A stretch of 5,538 nucleotides of DNA, from NCBI GenBank assembly GCA_041501225.1, contig JBGQNR010000315.1, forward strand, positions 1 to 5,538, given 5' to 3'. This document shows positions 1 to 5,538 of the stretch, piece after piece. Under the pieces are notes generated by a model. It made no database searches, was not told the DNA's origin, and saw only the letters and a program-made list of their open reading frames with translations. The DNA is from JAFNAG01 sp041501225. GTDB lineage: Bacteria; Acidobacteriota; UBA6911. The translations under genes and the position numbers were made by a program. Each line of letters opens with the position of its first letter. The first letter of the stretch is position 1.

Positions 1-1
1 G

Positions 2-2308
2 ATCAAGAAGCGCGGGGGCAAGCTGGGGGTCTTCTGGCACACGCAGGGGAGCGGCAAAAGCATCTCGATGATCTACTTTGCGCAGAAGGTACTGCGGAAG
101 GTACCGGGGAATTGGACGTTCGTAATTGTGACAGACCGTCGGGAGCTGGATGACCAGATCTATAAAAACTTCGTTTATACAGGCGCAATAACAGAAACCC
201 TGGCACGGGCGGAGAGTGGGCGGCACCTGCGACAGCTCTTGAGCGAAGATCACCGCTACGTATTCACGCTCATCCAGAAATTCCGCACCGATCAGGGCGA
301 AGCTCATCCGGTGCTCTCGGAGCGCGACGACATCATCGTCATCACTGATGAGTCCCACCGGACGCAATATGACACGCTGGCTCTCAATATGAGGACTGCG
401 CTGCCTAATGCGTCGTTTATTGCATTCACCGGGACCCCTCTGATCGTCGGCGAGGAGAAAACGCGAGGGGTTTTCGGGGACTACATCAGCATATACGATT
501 TCCGCCAGTCGGTGGAGGACGGGGCCACGGTTCCCCTCTACTACGAGAACCGCATTCCTGAGCTGCAACTCACTAACGAGAACCTGAACGAGGACATGGA
601 GGAGCTGTTGGAAGCGGCGGAGCTGGACGAAGATCAGGAAAAGAAACTGGAGCGTGAATTCAGCCGCGAGTACCACCTGATAACCCGCAATGACCGTCTG
701 GAAACGGTGGCAGCGGACATCGTGAGCCACTTTACGAGCCGAGGCTATCAGGGGAAGGCGATGGTGATCTGCATCGACAAGGCCACGGCGGTGCGGATGT
801 ATGACAAGGTACAAAGGTGCTGGCAGCAAAAGATCGCTCAGCTTCGCGCACAACTGGAGATTGCCACAGAGTCGCAGCCGCTGGGAATCGAAGTACAGAT
901 CCGGGACATGGAAGCTACCGACATGGCGGTCGTGGTATCGCAGTCGCAAAACGAAATCCGCGATATGGCTCAAAAAGGGCTCGATATCATGCCCCACCGG
1001 CGGCGCATGGTTCAGGAGGATCTGGACACCAAGTTTAAGAACCCGGACGATCCTTTCCGCCTTGTTTTTGTTTGTGCCATGTGGATGACTGGGTTTGACG
1101 TACCCTCCTGCTCCACCCTCTATCTCGACAAGCCGATGCGGAACCACACCCTGATGCAGACCATCGCACGGGCAAACAGGGTGTACCGCGACAAGGCCTG
1201 CGGCCTGATCGTCGATTACGTGGGGGTCTTCCGCAACCTGGAACGGGCGCTGGCAATCTATGGTGCCGGGGAAGGTACCGGAGGCGGAGAGCATCCGGTT
1301 GAAGACAAACAGGCGCTTGTCGCCGCTTTAAGAGGCGTCATCGAGGAAGCAAAAGGCGTTTGCCGGGAAAGGGGCATCGAGTTGCAACCCATCGAGGATG
1401 CCGAGGGATTTGAGCGAATCCGGTTGCTGGACGATGCAGTCGATGCGCTGGTCGCCATAGAGGAACAGAAGAAACGATATCTCGATCTCACCGCCAATGT
1501 GCTGCGGCTTTACAGGGCAATGCTTCCCGACCCCGCGTCCAGAGATTTGCAGCCTGACTGTGTGCTGATTAGCGTACTGGCTGAAAAGATCCGCGCCTTG
1601 AATCCCATCGCCGACATCTCGGAGGTTATGCAGCAGGTCGAGGAACTTCTGGATCGTTCGATTGATGCCGAAGGCTATTTCATCAACACCTCCAACGGCT
1701 CCTATGAGCAGGCTCTGGTTGATCTAAGCCGCATCGGCTTCGAAGCTCTCCGAAAGCGGTTCGCCCAGGGCCGCAAACATACCGAAATCGAACGGCTGAA
1801 GGGAGCGGTATCCCGGCAGCTTCAGAGGATGGTGCGCCTAAATCGATCGCGCATCGATTTCCTTGAGCGGTTTCAGCAGATGATCGACGCCTACAACTCG
1901 GGTAGCGTCAATACCGAGGATTTTTTCCGCCGCCTGATGGAGTTCGCTAAAAGCCTGACCGAGGAAGAACAGCGATCGGTTGGTGAGCAGCTTTCGGAGG
2001 AGGAACTGGCTGTTTTTGACATCCTGACGAAGCCCGAGATGACCCTGACCGATGCAGAGCGCAACCAGGTTAAGAAGGTCGCCCGAGAACTGCTGGAAAC
2101 CCTGAAGCAGGAAAAGCTCGTGCTTGACTGGCGCAAGCGGCAGCAATCCCGTGCACAGGTCAAGGTGAGCATAGAAACGGTGCTGGATCACGGCCTGCCG
2201 CCGATCTACTCGCCGCAGATTTACCAACGGAAAGCCGAGGCCCTCTACCAGCACGTCTACGATTCGTACTTTGGCCTCGCGCAAAGTATCTACACCTCTG
2301 TGGTCTGA
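2..2308 (+). CDS. hsdR: Type I restriction enzyme R subunit (HsdR), 5'-truncated by the window edge
   Basis: This is the ATP-dependent motor and endonuclease subunit of a type I restriction-modification complex, which in the cytoplasm pulls unmodified DNA past HsdM/HsdS and cuts it. The open frame runs from the window edge through 768 residues to a TGA. Numbering from the first visible codon, I see Walker A TQGSGKS (14-20), TDRRELDDQ (44-52), the DEAD-like box DESHR (116-120), FIAFTGTPL (139-147), motif IV around 251-268, MWMTGFDVP (360-368) and QTIARANR (386-393). After about residue 450 there is a long helical region resembling the DUF3387-type C-terminus of this family. Full-length HsdR is usually about 1000 residues, so the N-terminal PD-(D/E)XK nuclease domain is missing only because of the cut. 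An internal ATG at 68 lies after Walker A and is not the true start. No frameshift is seen. hsdM and hsdS are expected upstream, outside the window. Family assignment is very secure. Confidence 0.97.
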   Translation: MKKRGGKLGVFWHTQGSGKSISMIYFAQKVLRKVPGNWTFVIVTDRRELDDQIYKNFVYTGAITETLARAESGRHLRQLLSEDHRYVFTLIQKFRTDQGEAHPVLSERDDIIVITDESHRTQYDTLALNMRTALPNASFIAFTGTPLIVGEEKTRGVFGDYISIYDFRQSVEDGATVPLYYENRIPELQLTNENLNEDMEELLEAAELDEDQEKKLEREFSREYHLITRNDRLETVAADIVSHFTSRGYQGKAMVICIDKATAVRMYDKVQRCWQQKIAQLRAQLEIATESQPLGIEVQIRDMEATDMAVVVSQSQNEIRDMAQKGLDIMPHRRRMVQEDLDTKFKNPDDPFRLVFVCAMWMTGFDVPSCSTLYLDKPMRNHTLMQTIARANRVYRDKACGLIVDYVGVFRNLERALAIYGAGEGTGGGEHPVEDKQALVAALRGVIEEAKGVCRERGIELQPIEDAEGFERIRLLDDAVDALVAIEEQKKRYLDLTANVLRLYRAMLPDPASRDLQPDCVLISVLAEKIRALNPIADISEVMQQVEELLDRSIDAEGYFINTSNGSYEQALVDLSRIGFEALRKRFAQGRKHTEIERLKGAVSRQLQRMVRLNRSRIDFLERFQQMIDAYNSGSVNTEDFFRRLMEFAKSLTEEEQRSVGEQLSEEELAVFDILTKPEMTLTDAERNQVKKVARELLETLKQEKLVLDWRKRQQSRAQVKVSIETVLDHGLPPIYSPQIYQRKAEALYQHVYDSYFGLAQSIYTSVV

Positions 2309-2547
2309 TCTGCCAGTCCGGTGCCATGCGGGAGTTGCCAAGCCCGGAGGAGGAAGCCTTTTGTGCTGACTAGGAATAAATATCCCCGAAGGACAGTGCT
2401 TCCGTGCAACATCTCGACCCGTCGTGTCAGCAGCCCGTTGATGGAGATCGATACAAGGATTCCTGACTATCAGACAGCTGGATTTGTCCTGCGCCACCAG
2501 ATGTACTTCTTTTTCGGCGCGGAGACTAGAATCACGAGGAGCTTATC
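2309..2547. other. Intergenic gap between hsdR and the membrane-anchored protein gene
   Basis: This 239-bp stretch holds no convincing gene. The one plus-strand frame crossing it (from GTG 2321) is rich in Arg, Cys and Ser, has no ribosome binding site and overlaps the next gene. I found no strong hairpin followed by a T run after hsdR, and no pair of good sigma-70 hexamers at proper spacing. The gap is long enough for the downstream gene to have its own promoter, so co-transcription with hsdR is uncertain. Confidence 0.6.
2536..2541 (+). promoter_or_regulatory. Ribosome binding site GAGGAG for the membrane-anchored protein
   Basis: GAGGAG sits six bases before the ATG at 2548, a near-ideal Shine-Dalgarno and spacing. 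It supports that ATG as the start, and the membrane anchor begins shortly after it. Confidence 0.8.
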
Positions 2548-4200
2548 ATGGTAAAACAGTTTCCGCGCCGTGCCTTACGTTTGCCACTCAATGCCTTCAA
2601 GCACCTGGGCCGGAAGGTTCGTCAATCACGTCCGCAAATTCTATTAATCGTCTTGACTACATTGATCACTGCGCTCGTCACAGTCGTTCTGACCGAGCCT
2701 GCCAAGCTTCTTATTCAAAAGAGCTTCTTTGCCAAACACCTTATAGCTGAAACGATCTCCATCTCCGACTTGACGAAGAACCTGCTTCCGAGCTTCGCCG
2801 CTGATCACGGTATTGCTCTATTCAATTTCGACCTGGACGATGATACACTTACAAAGTATTATGTGATTACATTGCGCTTCTCGAATGTCGGCGCATCCAT
2901 AGGAACTCCTCAACGGCTTGCAATATCCCTCGGCGGTGACCATTCGAAGGTCTTGGACGTAAAGTTCAAAACAGTTGCACCTCGTTTTAAGGACGTTGCC
3001 TTAAAGCACAATATTCCACAGCTAGTTTGGGACGTCCAAGCTGCGAAAAATAATCGCTCGGCTTTTGGGCTGAGTTGGGCCATCCAAGAAGGTGCTCAAG
3101 GCTTTTTTGTTTACTCCTCTCTATCGCCGACTGTCGGCTTTGGTCGCATTTCGGCTCTTGTTAGGCGGTCCGAGTTTTATGTTTTTGACGATACGATGGG
3201 CTTATCAAGGACCAGTTACTTTGCTGTTTCCGCATTCAATTGTTGGGGTGAAAGCGAAATGACAGAGCCTCTCGCAATGCCTGAGATGAATGCCTTTGAA
3301 CCGTTCTTCAAAAACGTCGTTTGGATCGACCCTCAAAGCGAAGGCAAACTACGTAACGGCACATTGGTATTTCCCTTTCATTCACTTCAGGAAGCAATAA
3401 GCCAAGCCAACCAAGATGCGACATTAATCGTAGCAGGTCCAAAGCCGCCATCCGATGGGTTTAAACCAAGCGGTCTAAATGTACTCTATGCGGATGACCT
3501 ATCTTTCCTGCACGGCAGTGTTGATATTAGCTTCCCTAACGGAATTGACGATCGCGCTAACGTTCTTGTATTTGTGTTGGCGAAATGTAGTACGCATCCA
3601 AACGAAGTTCAGGTTCTTCTGAAGGGGTCTCCCGACGTGGTTTTTGATTACAATGGAGTATCCGCCTCGACCTCTGACCGCACGAAATCCAAGCCTGATG
3701 TACCGATAGATGCCAAGACCAGCCTAACGCCGATCCGGGCGTTTGCATACCGAATGGGAAACGCTGTCATTTTAGCTTGGGAACCACCACACGCTGATGC
3801 CTATAGTGGGGTTCGTGTGTTCCGTTCCAAGAGGCGCAGTTTTGCTGATACAGAGAACATTGGCGTTGAGGTGTATGATGGTCCCGGCATGTTGAAAGCA
3901 GTTACCTGTAACTGTGAATCCGCATCGGTTGCAGCCACTAGAACATTCGATATCGAACCTCCCCCAAAACCTGGGATCAAACGTCCAAGTGCCCCACAAG
4001 GCCTCAGGCTTTTTTACGAGATCGCTGTCAATTCTCATGGAACGAGCATCATGCCGTTTTTCATCGACGCAAGCGCCAAAAACGAGGACTACAGTTACAC
4101 AGTATTCGGATACGACTCCCATGGATCATATGGTCTTCCGATTATCGTTAATTGCAACAGCAAGGAGTTGCTGCCTCTTAAAGACTGCGTGATCAAATAG
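2548..4200 (+). CDS. Membrane-anchored protein with fibronectin type III-like segments, function unknown
   Basis: I do not recognise the whole 550-residue protein. Residues 1-29 are strongly basic, followed by one hydrophobic helix (about 30-49). By the positive-inside rule this gives a cytoplasmic N-terminus with the remaining 500 residues outside the membrane. The outer part looks beta-rich. Residues 105-145 resemble an Ig-like strand pattern. Residues 156-245 read as a complete FN3-like domain, with GLSW (174-177), GFFVYSS (185-191) and SYFAVSAFNCWGES (223-236). Residues 393-535 show a second FN3-like pattern, with ILAWEPP (408-414), GVRVFRS (421-427), VYDGPG (442-447) and YSYTVFGYDSHGSYG (515-529). 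This second domain seems split by an insert around 450-500; alternatively it is two domains. Residues 257-297 resemble the opening of a parallel beta-helix. Six cysteines would suit disulfides. No catalytic motif is visible. GC is lower than in hsdR. The gene is real; the domain calls are by eye. Confidence 0.88.
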   Translation: MVKQFPRRALRLPLNAFKHLGRKVRQSRPQILLIVLTTLITALVTVVLTEPAKLLIQKSFFAKHLIAETISISDLTKNLLPSFAADHGIALFNFDLDDDTLTKYYVITLRFSNVGASIGTPQRLAISLGGDHSKVLDVKFKTVAPRFKDVALKHNIPQLVWDVQAAKNNRSAFGLSWAIQEGAQGFFVYSSLSPTVGFGRISALVRRSEFYVFDDTMGLSRTSYFAVSAFNCWGESEMTEPLAMPEMNAFEPFFKNVVWIDPQSEGKLRNGTLVFPFHSLQEAISQANQDATLIVAGPKPPSDGFKPSGLNVLYADDLSFLHGSVDISFPNGIDDRANVLVFVLAKCSTHPNEVQVLLKGSPDVVFDYNGVSASTSDRTKSKPDVPIDAKTSLTPIRAFAYRMGNAVILAWEPPHADAYSGVRVFRSKRRSFADTENIGVEVYDGPGMLKAVTCNCESASVAATRTFDIEPPPKPGIKRPSAPQGLRLFYEIAVNSHGTSIMPFFIDASAKNEDYSYTVFGYDSHGSYGLPIIVNCNSKELLPLKDCVIK

Positions 4201-4320
4201 GAAGGCGATTGCTGCAATGGGCACACATCGGAGGGCCGTGGCAGCTTCCTCCAATGCGTGCTCGGGGAGCAGGTAGTCACTCAAAAATGCAGTCTGCCGA
4301 CGATTTTGCGCTGGAAGATA
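4201..4320. other. Gap between convergent genes
   Basis: This 120-bp stretch separates the stop codons of two convergent genes. The only hairpin I see is GGAGG (4230-4234) with CCTCC (4248-4252), a 5-bp stem with a 13-base loop and no T run on either side. I therefore cannot name a terminator, although one would be expected here. Confidence 0.55.
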
Positions 4321-5037
4321 TCAGCCGGACGCCGTAACGAAGGTGCAGGTAATGCCGAGTGAATTGAGAAGTTCAGCCATCTCCATAAGGAGAGGATTCA
4401 AGAAGTCCTCGGAGGAGCCTACAACTGCCACAATGAGATTCCCACGGTACCGGCGACGATCGTAATGGAATGCCTGACCAAGCATGCGATGTACCTCAGT
4501 CGATTTGCTGAGAGATGACGAGAGCTTAACCTCGATGCCGACTTTGCCGTCACCCAGGTCAATGTCGATCTTGGTCCCGAGGTAACCTCCGATGCTGTAT
4601 TGAAGCGCGATTTGCGCAAAACTACGGTCAAGGATGTTGGCGAGGTAAACCTCCGCATCGGATTCGACCCGAGCCTCTCGTCGGGGAACGACGGCACTGC
4701 GGAGTATTTCAATTACTGCCTCCCGAGTAGCGACCTTGCGCTCCACGGGAGGTGACGCCTCGATTGCGGGGGCTATCTCCTTCGATCCCAGTAGAGCTGC
4801 CACCATGTCTGCCTTCCTACCCGTTGGGACTCCCAGAACGCCGCACGCACCTCGCAATGCCTCAGCGTTAAACTGATGCAGCATTTCCTCAGGGAGAGTC
4901 CCTATTTTGAGTAACCGTGAGATCCGGTCTGCCTTGTTCCCTGAGTCCGGCAGTCGTAGCGAATACAAGATATCGGCGATATCCTCACTGGTGAATAGGT
5001 CCAGGATATCTGTGATTTTCCTGGGTTCGAGTAGCAT
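4321..5037 (-). CDS. Putative nuclease: two SAP-like DNA-binding motifs plus PD-(D/E)XK domain
   Basis: The 238-residue protein has three visible parts. Residues 16-44 and 54-83 are tandem SAP-like helix-extension-helix motifs, each with a Leu-rich first helix, a short turn with G-x-K-A-D (GNKAD 33-37; GRKAD 73-77) and a second helix; such motifs usually bind DNA. Residues 85-105 look like a linker. Residues 106-236 resemble a restriction-endonuclease fold: an acidic helix (E125-E129), GTKIDID (154-160) giving the candidate Asp at 158 or 160, then IEVKL (168-172) with E169 and K171 as the ExK pair, then a helix with Q188 and Y192, and the strand LIVAVVG (201-207). The predicted role is metal-dependent DNA cleavage or a DNA-repair or defence function; the substrate is unknown. 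It has no signal peptide or membrane helix, so it should be cytoplasmic. It faces the membrane-protein gene tail to tail. The fold is inferred from motifs; an inactive homolog remains possible. Confidence 0.87.
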   Translation of the reverse strand: MLLEPRKITDILDLFTSEDIADILYSLRLPDSGNKADRISRLLKIGTLPEEMLHQFNAEALRGACGVLGVPTGRKADMVAALLGSKEIAPAIEASPPVERKVATREAVIEILRSAVVPRREARVESDAEVYLANILDRSFAQIALQYSIGGYLGTKIDIDLGDGKVGIEVKLSSSLSKSTEVHRMLGQAFHYDRRRYRGNLIVAVVGSSEDFLNPLLMEMAELLNSLGITCTFVTASG

Positions 5038-5042
5038 TCGCG

Positions 5043-5050
5043 CCCCCCTT
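5043..5050 (-). promoter_or_regulatory. Ribosome binding site AAGGGGGG for the SAP-nuclease gene
   Basis: On the minus strand AAGGGGGG lies five bases before the ATG at 5037-5035. It decides that start over the nearby ATG at 5053-5051, which is in a different frame and overlaps the binding site. Confidence 0.65.
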
Positions 5051-5261
5051 CATTGAGTAAAAACGCCGGGTTCCAGAGTTATTGCGGCGATCGTCCGAGA
5101 TGTTTGCCCGCGCCCACGGCCTTGATTCAGCGGCTGGAGTACCTTTTGTAGCCGAAACCGGCGGATTCTGCTACGCAATGCTTATCGGATCGGAGACTCT
5201 GCTAAGTAAGGGGTTGTTGGGGGTGTACAGATCAATATCAGCCATCGAATCGTACGTGATT

Positions 5262-5272
5262 GCGGAATCCGC
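5262..5272. repeat. Short perfect palindrome GCGGA-A-TCCGC
   Basis: Five-base arms flank one central base. Together with the imperfect palindrome TGGACTCGAATCCA (5291-5304) it lies in the gap about 225 bases upstream of the nuclease start. It could be a protein-binding site, or chance; there is no T run to make it a terminator. Confidence 0.35.
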
Positions 5273-5286
5273 TCCGGTGACATAGG

Positions 5287-5336
5287 CCAGTGGACTCGAA
5301 TCCATTCAATTTTCACTGCGCTATGATCGCCACTGG
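5287..5336. repeat. Spaced 7-bp inverted repeat CCAGTGG / CCACTGG
   Basis: CCAGTGG (5287-5293) is matched by its reverse complement CCACTGG (5330-5336) across 36 bases, just beyond the stop codon of the right-hand minus-strand gene. The imperfect palindrome at 5291-5304 overlaps the left arm. It could fold in the 3' part of that transcript, but the long loop and short stem make this weak. Confidence 0.3.
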
Positions 5337-5349
5337 ATCAGCCGCAACC

Positions 5350-5538
5350 TCAGCCGACCACCTGCTTGTACAGCTCATGATACGCCGCCAGGAAATCTTC
5401 TCCCTCCGCAAGCCAAGTTCTCGGCCCCACCTTGAGCCCGGCGACCGCTTTGCCGCCCATGCTCGTCGGAGGCAGCAGCTTGCATCCCGGCAGAAAGCGG
5501 ACCATCTCATCACGCAGCTTCACGATTGCTACCAGCCA
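5350..5538 (-). CDS. C-terminal 62 residues of an unrecognised protein, cut by the window edge
   Basis: On the minus strand an open frame enters from the right edge and ends at TGA (5352-5350). Its 62 residues have ordinary protein composition: a hydrophobic and charged start (WLVAIVKLRDEMVRFLPG), a Gly-rich middle with MGGKAVAGLKVGP (27-39), and an amphipathic C-terminal helix with FLAAYHELYKQVVG (49-62). No start codon is needed inside the window because the gene continues beyond it. A competing frame on the same strand (5513-5313) is rich in Arg, Trp, Ser and Cys and looks like a shadow. I do not recognise the family. The gene lies in the same orientation as the SAP-nuclease gene, 312 bases upstream of it. 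Confidence 0.65.
   Translation of the reverse strand, partial: WLVAIVKLRDEMVRFLPGCKLLPPTSMGGKAVAGLKVGPRTWLAEGEDFLAAYHELYKQVVG

Larger units (their letters stand above)
5038..5349. other. 312-bp gap upstream of the SAP-nuclease gene
   Basis: No convincing gene is present. A plus-strand frame from TTG 5082 to 5285 (67 codons) lacks a ribosome binding site and similarity to anything I know. The promoter of the minus-strand nuclease gene could lie here, but I found no well-spaced sigma-70 hexamers. Small palindromes cluster at 5262-5336 and are listed separately. The end of the neighbouring minus-strand gene is at 5350, so read-through transcription into the nuclease gene is also possible. Confidence 0.55.

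Noticed and set aside
1838..2497. Long minus-strand open frame of 219 codons opposite the 3' end of hsdR
   Set aside because: It lies mostly antisense to a secure coding region, has no recognisable domain and its composition fits a shadow of the hsdR frame.
2321..2554. Plus-strand open frame of 77 codons in the gap after hsdR
   Set aside because: GTG start without ribosome binding site, Arg/Cys/Ser-rich product, and overlap with the well-supported start at 2548.
4230..4252. GGAGG/CCTCC hairpin between the convergent genes as a terminator
   Set aside because: Only five base pairs, long loop and no T run on either strand.
5082..5285. Plus-strand open frame of 67 codons
   Set aside because: TTG start, no ribosome binding site and no recognisable motif; the composition is not absurd, so a small gene is not fully excluded.
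5291..5304. Possible tRNA T-arm remnant (minus strand GGATTCGAGTCC), which could mark an attachment site
   Set aside because: The loop has one base too many for a T-loop, the G53-C61 pair is missing and no acceptor or anticodon arm is found nearby.
5313..5513. Minus-strand open frame of 66 codons at the right edge
   Set aside because: Rich in Arg, Trp, Ser and Cys and overlapped by a more protein-like frame that enters from the window edge.

Overview
The window is a bacterial chromosomal segment of moderately high GC content, probably an accessory or defence-type locus. No 16S or other taxonomic marker is present. The type I restriction gene and the codon use fit a mid-to-high-GC bacterium such as a proteobacterium, but the sequence cannot settle the taxon.

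Layout. (1) Positions 2-2308 (+): the last 768 residues of a type I restriction enzyme R subunit (HsdR). The full SF2 helicase/translocase core and the C-terminal helical region are present; the N-terminal nuclease domain lies off the left edge. (2) Positions 2309-2547: a 239-bp gap without a convincing gene, ending in a good ribosome binding site. (3) Positions 2548-4200 (+): a 550-residue protein with one N-terminal membrane anchor and a large, mostly beta-type outer part containing fibronectin type III-like segments. I recognise no named family for the whole protein. (4) Positions 4201-4320: a short gap between convergent genes. (5) Positions 4321-5037 (-): a 238-residue protein with two SAP-like DNA-binding motifs followed by a PD-(D/E)XK nuclease-like domain. 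(6) Positions 5038-5349: a 312-bp gap with some small palindromes and no convincing gene. (7) Positions 5350-5538 (-): the C-terminal 62 residues of an unrecognised protein that runs off the right edge.

How the genes may work together. HsdR acts with HsdM and HsdS, which should be encoded outside the window, to translocate and cut unmodified DNA. The SAP-nuclease gene is a second candidate DNA-acting enzyme close by. The membrane-anchored gene between them is lower in GC than hsdR and may have arrived separately. No direct link between the three genes can be shown from sequence alone. The most attractive target for follow-up is the SAP-SAP-PD-(D/E)XK protein.
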